This document shows, one piece after another, positions 1 to 10,134 of a stretch of 64,000 nucleotides of DNA. The stretch is from NCBI GenBank assembly GCA_033980235.1, contig CM067066.1:33333180-33397179 (forward strand). The letters run 5' to 3'. The position numbers and the translations under genes are program-made. The notes below the pieces were generated by a model. The model made no database searches. It worked only from the letters and a program-made list of their open reading frames with translations, and was not told the origin of the DNA. Within the stretch, counting starts at the first letter, position 1, and each line of letters opens with the position of its first letter. The DNA comes from Diadema setosum (Eukaryota; Echinodermata; Echinoidea; Diadematoida; Diadematidae).

Positions 1-266
1 ATCTAGGATCTACTTACAATCGAAGCACAGATTCCATAAACCAAACAGGTAATTTGTTTGTTTTTTTCGGTAAACGGTTAACGGTTTGCACTTCGATAGG
101 CTGCAACATAATCGTAAACGGTAAACGTGCGTGCAACGCGCATTTACACAGTCGCGTCTTGCATAGTGGTCACTCACACTAAACATAGTATATGGGACTA
201 TGAAATTACTCCGATCTGAAAAGAAATGGGTGGAGGATTCTCTGAAACAAAAAATTATGTCCCTAC

Positions 267-368
267 CTGCCCTCCATTCCTTGCGATTTTGACTGCATTT
301 TCTAGAAAATTTTCAATATCCTCATCTTCCACGTTCACACAAGCGGACGATACGTCTTCAGACGACAT
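267..368 (-). CDS. First coding exon of a probable inositol monophosphatase-like gene (partial, runs off left edge)
   Basis: Read on the minus strand, an ATG at 368-366 with A at -3 opens a 34-codon frame ending exactly at a GTAGGG splice donor (266-261), phase 0. The encoded peptide begins MSSEDVSS, is acidic, and ends FLENAVKIARNGGQ. This end matches the pattern of the first helix of inositol monophosphatases (IMPA1/IMPA2 type), where an amphipathic A-V-x-L-A-x-x-A-G-Q/E segment precedes an early exon junction. Those enzymes hydrolyse inositol monophosphates in the cytosol with Mg2+. The metal-binding motifs would lie in later exons outside the window, so the family call rests on one short segment. 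The splice donor, acidic open frame and start context support a real exon; the product name is inference. Confidence 0.58.
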
Positions 369-741
369 GATCAACGTTGGCTCTTAGTACAGCAGGACGA
401 TGCGTAATGTAACGCGAGTTTATAGGCTTGGTCACTTTTTGTTGTTTTCTTTTATATTTTTCTTTCCTTTTCTTTTCTTCTGTTGTGTTTATCATGCATC
501 GTGCCTTCGCAGAACGCATGACGGGTCCCAGGCATCCTCCTATGGAACTTCTATACATGTTATAGGGATGATATATTGGTTGAGACGAGGATTCAGCTGG
601 TTGTTTCTATCCCTAACTCACATTTTAGAACTATTTTGCAGCACTAAAGCTGTGCATGATTTTGTTTCATCTGCAAATGGTAGACAAAGCATTTAACTTC
701 TTGCGAGATAGGCCTATTGAGGCACTACTAGAAACCACTTC
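369..741. other. Upstream flank of the IMPase-like exon; short dispersed repeat near its end
   Basis: No gene is seen here. The first part is presumably the 5' leader or promoter of the minus-strand exon at 267-368. Bases about 602-700 resemble 44407-44505 (shared phrases include AGAACTATTTTG and TTTTGTTTCAT), so part of it is an old dispersed repeat. Confidence 0.4.
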
Positions 742-1053
742 ATGAAAATAATGTTATTTAAAAAGAGCATACAATTCAAAACGAATTCAAAGTTTATCGG
801 GTCTACCTACAAGCTTCTAAATGGCCATTATAAAACCAAGCCAGATATTTTCTTCTCTACCCCACCTAAAACACTAAGAGGTCACTCTTACAAGTTGTAT
901 CATAGACGCTACAAAACCCAACTTGCTGGCCACTTCTACTCTAATAGAGTGGTCAAGCCGTGGAACTCCCTCCCAGAGCACGTTGTGTCTGCACCCACTG
1001 TGGCATCACTCAAGAGTAGACTGAGAGCCCATCCCACAGGAATAGAGGGCTAA
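742..1053 (+). pseudogene. LINE ORF2 C-terminal fragment
   Basis: An open frame of 103 codons contains the hallmark C-terminal block of CR1/Jockey-like non-LTR retrotransposon polyproteins: TYKLLNGHY, then LRGHSYKLYHRRYKTQL, then FYSNRVVKPWNSLPEHVV. No reverse-transcriptase catalytic motif lies upstream, so this is a 5'-truncated remnant. It is in the opposite orientation to the flanking host exons. Confidence 0.8.
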
Positions 1054-1127
1054 TCAACCCAGTATCCAAGTTAGTAAGTATCTAAAATGGCCGAGATATA
1101 AAAAAAGAAAAAAAAAAGGGTAAAGCA

Positions 1128-1300
1128 AAGCGCGACCCTAATAAAAGGTTGGTCCCACTTTTATTAGAATCGCTTTATTTGAATCTATAGGACCTATATC
1201 AGCCATATTTAAAAACTAATTTTCATCATTTAAACTTTGAATTCCTCTTAGAAATATCATATGCTCTTCCATACTTCATAAACGATTTTCTCATCATCTA
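1128..1300. repeat. Remnant of the same repeat family as the TTAA-flanked element at 59034-59424
   Basis: The order of words CCTAATAAAAG, then CAATTTTTATCA-like or CTAATTTTCATCA, then ATATGCTCTTCCATA, then a CTCATCATCTA block parallels 59216-59375. Terminal repeats are not preserved here. Confidence 0.45.
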
Positions 1301-1328
1301 TATATTTATATACATTATCTATATATAC

Positions 1329-1402
<74 letters not shown>
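1297..1402. repeat. (TA)n microsatellite
   Basis: About 100 bp of nearly pure alternating TA with a few CA interruptions. Confidence 0.95.
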
Positions 1403-2120
1403 AGTTGGAAACCTGAAGCCCATCTCAGCAGAAAAGGTCTTCAGCTCATCTTTCTCATTCCACTTCCGGGGCTAGTTCTTTAGCCGACAAGCAAAAAATA
1501 AATAAATAGATAAATAAATAAAGAAAGAAATAATAATAATAATAATAATAAAACAGGTCTTCAGCGTAAAAACAAGGGCCTTACCAGGCTCAAAGGTTTC
1601 ATTCCATTTTTTTCCTACTGCCAAAAGAAAAAAAGAAGTGTAATATACCTGTAATATGCAGTCTACGTTTGCTCTCTCACTCTCGGAAATTCCCTGTGCA
1701 CGTGCTTACATACCACCATCACGTTTTGCAGTAATCACAGCTTCATACAAGACACAAAGTGGGCCTAAAGAATTCACCGTATGTGACACAGTACGTCTCA
1801 TATTATTGAACCGAATTGAATTGAGTGTTTTATTGTCCACAATATGCAATGCGAATGTGGAAATGTGCCTTCCACCATGCAACGTTACATACAAGAGATA
1901 CACACATAAATGTTCAAAGAACAGCATATGCGTGACACATTACACAAAAATCAGACAAAATATTTTGCACCAATCATTGTTGCAGAAAATAAAAATGATA
2001 ACCGTAATATTCATAATACATCTCACATGTATACGTCATGTAATTCAGTGATTTAAATAAATTCCATCATTATCGTCATTAAGAATATAGCATTCAGACA
2101 AATTAGACAAAATTCTCTTT
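1403..2120. other. Intergenic stretch without recognised gene
   Basis: It contains a (TAA)n run at about 1527-1550 and AT-rich unique-looking sequence. The longest open frame (1656-2051, plus) has no recognisable domain and no splice or codon signals that I can support. Confidence 0.5.
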
Positions 2121-2545
2121 TATACAACGTCCAAGTAGATCCTTGTAATTTGATTGGAGGATTGTTGGTGACGTGATATTAAATAAGTACTCCATTCAAC
2201 GCGCCGTGCAATTTTGGTTCTATTTTTGCGTGCAACTAATTGGTTCGATTTTTTCGTTCTATTCCACGGTTCGAGAACGGTACTGCGTGTACTGTGTGTT
2301 GCATATTGAGGATCGCATGCAGCTAGCGCAGGTACGCGTGCGGTACATGCATGCGCGTACGTAGGCCTGCGTAGTGCTAGTGTACGTGTATGAGCGCTAG
2401 TATAGCTGTGACCTGTATCTACACTGATTGCACAAGCCAGAAAGAGAATCGCAGTGGATCCACATGTAAGTATAACTATATTTTTCATACATATATAGAC
2501 TTCTAGGCCTACTAAGACCAAAAAGATCTACTTGGACGTTGTATA
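2121..2545. mobile_element. Short element bounded by a 21-bp perfect inverted repeat
   Basis: Bases 2121-2141 (starts TATACAACGTCC, ends AGTAGATC) recur as an exact reverse complement at 2525-2545. The 425 bp between have no coding capacity. Short perfect terminal inverted repeats and lack of ORFs suggest a non-autonomous DNA transposon; its family is unknown. Confidence 0.6.
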
Positions 2546-2548
2546 AAT

Positions 2549-2712
2549 CAAATAGTGTATGGTCTTTACTCGTGCAATGGAACGAGATTTCGCACTCGAT
2601 GAAAGATGCGGCGCGCTATTCAACTCGGCTTCGCCTCGTTGAATAGAGCGCCTCAGTCTTTCACCTCGTGCGAAATCTCGTACCATTGCACTCGTGACCA
2701 TTCACTATTTGT
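2549..2712. repeat. Foldback (hairpin) element
   Basis: Two arms of about 80 bp are near reverse complements about a centre near 2630. Left-arm words include AAATAGTG, CGTGCAATGG, CGAGATTTCGCAC, GAAAGA and GCTATTCAAC; all recur inverted in the right arm (GTTGAATAG, TCTTTC, GTGCGAAATCTCG, CCATTGCACTCG, CACTATTT). It abuts the 2121-2545 element directly. Confidence 0.85.
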
Positions 2713-2944
2713 ATACTAATCAACATCTTCATTCTTTGCATTATTCTCCTTCATCTGCATTTCCCAATAGTTTCTCGTCTTTATCAGCGGAAAACTATAC
2801 TGTAGGCTCTCCTTGAACGCAACAACATTTTGATTTCTCCGTTCAGTACATCAACATGCATATCATAGTAAACATTTAAAAAATGTCTCCATAATTACAT
2901 TGTAAATGAATTTGGCAGCAAAGACACTGTACTACGTTTAATGC

Positions 2945-2965
2945 ATCTTCATTTCATTTTCAACA
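2945..2965 (-). terminator. Possible polyadenylation region of gene A
   Basis: On the minus strand, copy B has an exact AATAAA at 13009-13004 in a conserved context (GAAAATGAAAT before, GATGCATT after). Copy A has the variant AATGAA at the same place. Homology between the two copies fades just beyond. This would give 3' UTRs of about 1 kb (A) and 3 kb (B). Confidence 0.3.
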
Positions 2966-3032
2966 AAACATCTGTACAAAATTTTCAGATAATAATGTTG
3001 TATTTTTGGGGGGCCAAGGTAATACAGGATTT

Positions 3033-3552
3033 CCACTTTATGCGTATGACTTAGCGGCTCCGTTCACTCATCACTTTTCGCCTTCTCATTCGACATGGTT
3101 TTTCTTCCTATTTTCCACCCATGTTATCAGTTCTTCTTCATCTTTTTGTCTTACTTTTCCTGTTCTAGTTTCTGCGTTTCTGCATGACAGCGACTTAGTG
3201 GATTTGTCTGGGTGTTTGTCTAGGGGTAGTTAGGTATTTATCTGTAGTTTGTGTAATTCTTTTTGTAAATTTAATCTCATTTGTTAAGTAGAAGATCAAT
3301 GATATAAGATGTTATTATATGTTTGGGGGGTGCACCCTACAAGCTTTGCTTCTTCAGCATTCCTTCCCATCTCCTGCTTTTTCGTAATTTCAGATTTTTT
3401 TTTGTGCTTTTTTGTATATCTATAAATTCCACTTATCATATTTTGTAATATTCACTGCACATGTACTTATATTCTATGTGGAAGGAAAAATGTTTTTACA
3501 AGTTCTGTTGGAGATGGTATAAAAAAATGAAATGAAATGAAAAAAAAAATAT
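3033..3552 (+). mobile_element. 5'-truncated LINE 3' UTR insertion in the 3' flank of gene A
   Basis: The insertion is flanked by direct repeats AGGATTT (3026-3032 and 3553-3559). It ends in a TGAAATGAAATGAAAAA-type tail at about 3525-3549, typical of LINE 3' ends, and shares CTACAAGCTTTGCTT-type sequence with 24690-24720 and 37830. The paralogous site beside gene B (around 13106) has GGATTT once and no insert, so this insertion followed the A/B duplication. Confidence 0.8.
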
Positions 3553-3954
3553 AGGATTTGCAACCTGAATTTACGGGTCTAAAGAGACAAACAACTACAA
3601 AAATGATGGACTTCCTATTGTAAAAGCCATCGACCAATTGCCTACACAGACAAAAGTTTTTTTAAGGGTCACAACACCTTCCAAGCACTGTTAAAGCCAT
3701 GCAATGTACACGCTGTATTCATACATCATGTTTGGAAATATAGAGAAAAGATTGCTCAAAAGAATACAGAACTCAAAAGTCTTACAACATGACAAGTATG
3801 AAAAGCGAAGGGATAGTATAAACCATCTACAGCAAATTTAGGGCTTCCTAGGCTCTCTTTTGGATTCCAGCCGATTATTCAAGCGTCTGACATGTATCGA
3901 CCTGTCTATAGCAGCCACCTGTTCATCACGACCACTCTTTTCATCTCCTTTGTA

Positions 3955-4088
3955 TTATGATTGCTTGCTCGATTTTCGACGTAGGGACCACGTGAATGCA
4001 AGAGCGACCAATGAGCCTGCGAGAATATCGACGAAGGCGAGCACGCAGAAGGACACATCGTATGACCGAGTTGCATCGAATAAAGTCC
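3955..4088 (-). CDS. Transporter A exon 5 (C-terminus)
   Basis: Encodes residues 568-611: GTLFDATRSYDVSF, the last membrane helix, and a basic tail ending SLRRKSSKQS before TAA. The acceptor is CTTACAG at the 4089 side; phase 1 joins exactly to the G ending exon 4. The same exon is recognisable at 16038-16171 and 27012-27157. Confidence 0.85.
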
Positions 4089-6717
4089 CTGTAAGGGAGA
4101 GAGGGGAATAGATTGATAGAGCAATGTTTTTTTGTTATTGTGATAATGTTCAAAAACTTATTTTGATACCTTATTTTCAGTTGCATTTGCAAATCATTTG
4201 CCACACGTAAAAACTGATTGATTACAGGGTCTTGGTTACATGTCAAGGTAATAACAGTGAAATTCTTTTTTCCCTATTTACCAATATTGTAGCCTTTTCA
4301 AAGCACGCACTGCCTCTTAGCTCTTACTATATATTTTAAGGTACAGAATGGGGTAGAATAATCTTGTATCAATATTATAGGTGCCTACGATAATCGATTA
4401 TTTGAACGTAGTAGATCTACTCAAGATTTTTGCATCTTCATGGAAACCTGTCGAGCACTCTGCAATCCAAATTAATTAGATGGAATGTTTGTTGTTGCTA
4501 TCGCTTTTTTATTTGCTTTCCTTGTTCTGTTTGTTGCTTATTGTCAACATCACCTATCAATCAAGTATTTTAGAAACAAATTATAGAATGATTTTAAAAA
4601 TCCGGTGGACACATTTGTAAATCGGCAAGTTATACTCGTCATTATTGTTTGTCAGCATTTTCAGGAATGATCGTTCATCAGTCTTCGACAATAACCTACT
4701 CCTCCCCCCCCCCCCCCCCGAAAAAAAAGGACAAGAAATAAGTAAACGATAAATGGATCTACTGCTTATAGACACTTTTCTGATGATTACAATATCTGTA
4801 GACACGATAGAAAACCTCTGCATGCATTATAAATCTTTCCCACTTTAAAATCATTTTATCCTGCAGTTTTCATATTTATTTCTCCTTTTTCTCCCTGTGT
4901 GTGTTGTTGTTGTTGTTGTTCTACACGGCTAAAGTAAGGATTACAGCTGTTTATTCCGAAGGTTCTTAAAATTTAAATCACAATATGAAATGAGGTTCGT
5001 GATTCCGAAAGTTCGTTAATCCGGAAACGAAATAAGGTTCGTAGTTCTGAAGTTTTGTTACTACATGTATGTGTCTTCGTTTCATTGCAGATTGATGAAC
5101 CTTCTTTCATTTTTTGGATGAACAAACCTTCGGAAAACGAAGTTCAGTTCATTTTTGGATCAACGAACCTTTATGTACAGGAAATTTGTGTGTTTCGGAA
5201 TAACAAGTCTTCAGGAAACGAAGTTTAGTTCATTTTTGGATCAACGAACCATTATGTATAGGAAATTTGTGTGTTTCGGAATAACAAACTTTCGGAATAA
5301 CATCACTCGAAATAACTTCGCTCACCTAGAATAGCTCCGCTGATTGGCGAACCAATCCCCACGGTGAAATATACCAGCGCCGTTGCGGCCTTGTAATGAT
5401 CAATATCCACCGCTTCTTTCAAAAGGATGAATAACGAGGATACCTTAGCGCCAAGTGTCAGTCCATTGACGAGAGCAATGACTATTAAAGGCCAAAACGA
5501 CTCAGCCAAGAAATTGGCGAAGAAAGCGCCAGCAGAAAGGAGGCAGAAGACCAAGTTGAGACGTTCGATATGCATGTATCGTCGATATGCCAGCAAACCA
5601 AGACCCACCCTCCCTATGGCGTCCCCAATACCACCAGCAACAGACACGTAGACCGACCTTTCTCCCAGTCCTTTTGCCTGAGCGTTAGGTATGGCGAACT
5701 GGATGAGGCCGTTAAAAGTGATTCCGAAGAAGATTGAATAGATGCATAACACAATCAGAAGAACGTGCTCTCGGAATAGCTGCAGCTCAAATGACTTGAC
5801 AATAAAGATGATGACTCGACAAAGTACGCAGGAAGACACATTTGTTTCTTCTTCTTCGTCTGGTCCAGACGCTCTCGAATTGGTGTCTTCTGTGCATTTA
5901 CATTCTGAGAGATGTTCTAGGTCTTGCCGGCACTTTTCCTCTCTTTTACCTTCACTTCCTTTAACCTTTTCTGACAGATCACAATTGTGACAGACTTTCC
6001 GCTGCTTCTCATTCTTATCATCATCAGCTACGGTGAATTTGTTTTTCGCAAATATTTCTTCCGTAGTTGTATTATTTTCGACTTGTTCGTCATCTTCAAA
6101 GCCGATGTTTGTGTGATCCCCTAGATCACCAACAGAAACTTCTGTAGACTGCTTCTGCCCAAGTATTCCTGTAATATCTGCACTACTTTGAACATGTTCG
6201 TCATCTTGAAAATCAATGTTTGTGTGCTTCCCGTTCTCTTCCTTGGTATCGATAGTTTGGTCATCCGTTGGCGTCGCAGTTTGACTCACCGTGCTCACGG
6301 TGTCATTAATTGGTCCCCCTTCTGCTATCTTTCTTTCCTTGGCGCCCGATCCGCTCATGGGTGTCAGCAGGGCGCCGACCGCGACCGAGTGCAAGGTGAG
6401 CGCCCCTAGGAGGAGGATGGCTCCTCGCCAACCATAGCTCTCGAAGAACACCTCGACCAGGATGGGAAGAACCATTATACCAATAGCTCCTCCGCATATG
6501 GCAATACCGGAAGTGATCTCGAACAGATCAGGAAAGTAAAGGGCTGGACTAGAATTGCAAATCAAGGTGATGTTAGTGTAGCCAAGTCCTACGGATTGTA
6601 AAAGAAATTTGTAAAGATCCACATAAAGATAACTAAACAAAAAGCGTAAATGATTATAATCTTTGGGGTTCAGTACAGTATCATTGTATAATTTCTATAA
6701 CTTTGGCTGACATATTA

Positions 6718-6755
<38 letters not shown>

Positions 6756-9597
6756 GATTTCATATTATATCTAAGAAGACATTGGTTCACAACAATAGTC
6801 ACTCAATTGGAAAGTCCTGAATGTACTTCAGTTTCATCACTTTGTCGATTTTTCAGGCGACCTTCAACCCACCAAACAAAAAGATGGCAGCTCCGAACTG
6901 AGGTCCCGTGCGAGCCAACGAAGAGAAGATTAGTCCCAAAGATGCCAAAGCCCCGCCGGTCATGACCAGCTGTCGCGTGCTGAGTATCTTCAGTAGCGGT
7001 GTAGTAAATGGCGCTGTGTCAGGGAGATTGAATCAGACTGCATAATACACCAGAGTGGTATGAAAATTGAAAAATGCAGAGATTTGTTGGAACTCGAGTG
7101 GGCTCATTAATTTGATTGATCAAAAATAGGAACGGTGACGTATATCACCACCTAATGCAATGCTTAATGTAAAAACAAATGTAAATGTAAAACATTTTAA
7201 CCCTAAATGTAACATTACGGCCCAAAATATGGATTAAAGAATTCATCACTGAATGTAATTGTCACGTCAACCCTACATGTATTTTGACATTTTTACCCGA
7301 AATCTAATAACCTGAGACAACCCTACATGAAATACCGACATTTAATGTCTCGTTAAAATGTGATTTTAACGAGAGCTTAAAAACAGACAAACAAACCGAC
7401 AAAAACAAAACTTCTTGAACTTCTTTTCATTGAATCGTCCTTACCTAACCAGTAGATGGCCCCGTGAGACAGACTAATCATTGTGGCGACAAAACTGGTG
7501 GAACTAGACAGTTGATACGTGACGTCATTCAAGACTACACCCAGCGATCGGATGACTCCGTTCTCCATGAAAGAGTTGACGACTATTCCTGCGAGGATCA
7601 GCCATCGCTTCAGACCACTGTGGGTATTGCTAGGGCGTTTCCCATCACTGGCATGATGAGCCTTTGGCAAGTTGAACTCCTTTGACTGGTTAGCATCATG
7701 CGACGACGACGACGACGTATTCGGGCTCCCTTCTGCTAACGAAAGTGAGACATCTCTATTTCATCGCCTACATTCTGGTGGACAACAATGCACTAAATGA
7801 TTTACCACTCCTATTTACGTGTTTCCCACAAGGACTAATATATACTAAATATTTCTGTCTTATAGGATTATGATTATACGATTGATGCTCTTTTTCATTA
7901 TTATTCCGGGCGTACAAAATGTGTATAGATTTGGTTCATTAAACCGAAAATGAAAAGGGGTTCGTCAGTCCGAAGGGACGTATTTCTGAAAATAAAACAC
8001 TGTCCGACATTTCGACGGTTTTTTTTTTCCGAATATGGAGTATTTAAAAATATCCCCAAATGAAGTGGTTGTTAATTCGAAAATGAAACAAAAATGATAT
8101 CCGAGAATGAACGGAGGATCGTTGATCCGAAAATTTAATAAGGTTCGTTTAAAGATATGTAGCAAAGCTTTGCTATCAGTGATTGCTCTTTGATGTTCAT
8201 TTGTTTACAAATTCGCTGCTGGTGCAACCATGAGTGGTGTGACCAGTTTCTCTTTTATATGAGTAAACATTTAGAAGATCATCTAGGTAATGCATGAGCC
8301 TTCCTGATTAGGATGAGGAGGAAGAGGAGAAGAGGAGAAGGGGGAGACAGAAACAAATAAATCTATACCTTTCATATCTGGAGTCATTTTTTATACTCTC
8401 GTTTATAAAATGTTCATTAGATTTATATTCAAAGGAGGATGTAATAGATATAGCATTTGAACTTGAACGCCTATAGAATGGTAATTGTACAGTTCGTTAT
8501 TTCTGAGGTGAGTAGTTCCGAAGGTTCGTTAATCCGAAAATGAAATTAGATTCCTTATTCCACAGGTTTTTTTTAAATCCAAATACGAAACACGAGTCGT
8601 AATTCCTACGGTATAGAGGGCTTACGTAAACATTGTACGAAACTTCTTTCCATTTTTGGTTTGAAAATCTTCTGGATATCGAACTTTACTTCAGTTTCTG
8701 ATTAACAAACATTCGGAATAATAATAATCTACGAACCTCCTTTCATATTCGGGTAAACGAACGTTCGGAATGATTTACGAACCTTCGGAATAACGCTGCA
8801 ATGGTCGGATTATTTACCGAACGAAATTTTATTTTCGGACTAACGAACCTTCGGAATAACGAACATCCCGTTAGATGATAGTAAATATCTTTGTAATCTG
8901 GCATTTTTATTTCAATAATAACAGATTTTACTCTGCCACTCATGTAATCATATAATTTAGCTCAATATGAACGTTTTGGTTATAGCTTTGCTTTAAATAT
9001 TTGGCTAAACCTCCACCCAGCATGTATTTTTCGCTATTTTCTATGAATTTGCAACAGGGCAGACTGAAAGATGAAGCAGAATCATGTGAAAGCCATATTG
9101 GTTCAGGAGAATATTTTAAGGCCTGAAAAAAAAAAATCACAGAATATATCATCATTAGAGATTGCAACATTTGTTTTCTTTGTTTGTCATGATGAAGTTA
9201 TTATATCACCAGACAGCATAGTGTGTCCATATATCCTTAGCAGCCCGTACGCACCCTACCACTCAAAAGTTTATATGGACCAGGAACGAAGGGGTATACG
9301 CTTATTACACACCATACAGACTATAAAACGAAAGGAAACCACCAAAAAAAAAAAAAAAAAAACCACAACCAACAACAACAAATTACGGCACCTCCACGCA
9401 GACGAGCAGCATAATAAAAAAACATACACCAAACGGGAAAACTGCGTGGGGACAAGCGTGATCGAATGCGTGCGTGCACACGAGCGTGACCCAACATTAT
9501 GCTATTGAATGCCCTAATGAAAATGCACAAAAGGAAATGCGATAATGTAGTATGCACAGGAAGACAGGAGACTAACACATACACACATATACACACT

Positions 9598-9629
<32 letters not shown>

Positions 9630-10134
9630 TACAGAAATGATATTACCAACAGCGATGGCTGAGTAACAACTAAATATCTAGTAGTATTAAGTACAACTAG
9701 TAATATTTTACTCTTTCTTATCCGACTAACTTATACTTGGACTGGATTTCCCCTTTAATGTACCTATATTACGTTTGATTCCGAACATCACGTTAGTATT
9801 ACAAAAATTAAAATGTTCTTTTTTGCTTTTGTTTTGTTTTTATGGCTTCCTTTTCTGTTTTCTTTTGGGAGGTTATGCGGTGATGTTTTACGGTTTTTGA
9901 GGGGTGGGAGAGAGTGCAAAATATAAAATCAATATTCTATGTGAGCTCTGATAAAAACTTGACATAGGGCCTACAGAGACACACACACACACACACGCAC
10001 ACGTGGGCCCTAGTTTGAAAAAAAAAATGCGCCAGGTGACAGCAACAAATTCAAGTGAACAAAATGAATTTTAAGTTGATTCTTCAGTCACACAGTCAAT
10101 ATCGTTTGTTGTGACTAATCCTACCTGAATCCAT
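3955..10134 (-). CDS. Transporter A: SLC16/monocarboxylate-transporter-like protein, complete gene (611 aa)
   Basis: The model joins exons 10134-10125, 7732-7445, 7013-6873, 6588-5326 and 4088-3955 on the minus strand. The total is 1836 nt with no internal stop; all introns are GT-AG and phase 1. The fold is that of the major facilitator SLC16 (MCT) family, plasma-membrane transporters of monocarboxylates or other small solutes. Helix 1 is about residues 47-67. Other landmarks are the TM5 signature YFPDLFEITSGIAICGGAIG (164-183), GWRGAILLLGALTL then RP-like TP after helix 6, a long acidic cytosolic loop (about 225-400), an Asp469-Arg473 pair in GDAIGR (matching the Asp/Arg pair of MCT1 helix 8), and SPISG...DATRSYDVSF before helix 12. 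The usual N-terminal DGGWGW motif is absent (GLKRWLILAG instead). Substrate is unknown. An in-frame TGA 11 codons upstream supports the start. Confidence 0.88.
4089..5325 (-). other. Intron 4 of transporter A
   Basis: It holds a poly-C run (4706-4720), sequence shared with intron 4 of gene B near the acceptor, and a TTCGTTA-type foldback element (4941-5315) pressed against the donor. The donor is GTGAGC. Confidence 0.8.
4941..5315. mobile_element. TTCGTTATTCCGAAGG-type foldback element in intron 4 of gene A
   Basis: It begins TTACAGCTGTTTATTCCGAAGG, as at 29669-29700, and continues with repeated words GTTCGTTAATCCG and GAAATGAGG. It then turns over into the inverse words TTCGGAATAAC and GATCAACGAACC. 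It ends about 10 bp from the splice donor of exon 4 (5325). Confidence 0.7.
5326..6588 (-). CDS. Transporter A exon 4 (helices 4-11 and central loop)
   Basis: A 1263-nt exon encoding residues 147-567. The acceptor ends ATCCGTAG; the donor is TCTAG then GTGAGC. It carries most of the transporter and the acidic loop, including two 37-residue repeat units (unit 1 at 6226-6116, unit 2 starting 6115 and more diverged). Cys-rich CHNCD and ECKC segments follow the repeats. Confidence 0.93.
6714..6756. repeat. (TA)n microsatellite in intron 3 of gene A
   Basis: Alternating TA of about 40 bp lies within the 284-bp intron 6589-6872. Confidence 0.95.
6873..7013 (-). CDS. Transporter A exon 3 (helices 2-4 region)
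   Basis: A 141-nt exon, the same length in all three paralogs. It encodes APFTTPLLKILSTRQLVMTG, then GALASLGLIFSSLARTGPQF and GAAIFLFG. The acceptor is GACACAG; the donor is GTGGGT. Phase is 1-1, so it could be lost or duplicated without a frameshift. Confidence 0.9.
7014..7444 (-). other. Intron 2 of transporter A
   Basis: No gene or element is recognised. It contains several copies of an AACCCTAMATGT-like word between 7198 and 7335. It is shorter than intron 2 of gene B, which carries a long hairpin insertion. Confidence 0.7.
7445..7732 (-). CDS. Transporter A exon 2 (N-terminal tail, helix 1, start of helix 2)
   Basis: A 288-nt exon; the acceptor ends CGTTAGCAG and the donor is GTAAGG. 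It encodes a hydrophilic tail with a run of five serines from a (TCG)5 repeat, then GLKRWLILAGIVVNSFMENG (helix 1) and SSSTSFVATMISLSHGAIYW. The frame stays open upstream of the acceptor only by chance; the splice acceptor is conserved in all three paralogs, so the true start lies in a separate exon. Confidence 0.9.
7930..8165. repeat. TTCGTTA-family segment
   Basis: Degenerate copies of GTTCATTAAACCGAAAATGAA, GTTCGTCAGTCCGAAGG and GTTGATCCGAAAATTTAATAAGG. Same family as 4941-5315. Confidence 0.65.
8490..8870. repeat. TTCGTTA-family foldback
   Basis: The left part reads GTTCGTTATTTCTGAGG and GTTCGTTAATCCGAAAATG. The right part carries the inverse words ACGAACCTTCGGAATAACG, with the turnover near 8640-8700. 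Confidence 0.7.
10125..10134 (-). CDS. Transporter A exon 1 (coding part, 10 nt)
   Basis: ATGGATTCAG followed by donor GTAGGA. It joins at phase 1 to exon 2 to give MDSEGS. The Kozak context is good (A at -3, G at +4), and there is an in-frame TGA 11 codons upstream. The identical exon and donor appear at 25721-25712 in gene B. Confidence 0.8.

Larger units (their letters stand above)
7733..10124 (-). other. Intron 1 of transporter A
   Basis: A 2.4-kb intron holding TTCGTTA-family segments (7930-8165, 8490-8870), a poly-A run (about 9341-9361), CA repeats (9594-9631 and 9979-10000) and a segment near its 5' end shared with intron 1 of gene B (9890-10120 versus 25040-25310). Confidence 0.75.

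Noticed and set aside
5427..6409. Plus-strand frames opposite transporter exon 4
   Set aside because: Antisense shadows of the real exon; the same applies at 18017-19045 and 28101-29076.
7377..7670. Start of transporter A at TTG 7670 or within exon 2
   Set aside because: A conserved acceptor in all three paralogs and upstream ATG exons in the right phase show that translation begins in a separate exon.
9071..9508. 145-codon plus-strand open frame
   Set aside because: Lys/Thr/Asn-rich and runs through a poly-A tract, no domain, lies in intron 1 of the minus-strand gene A.
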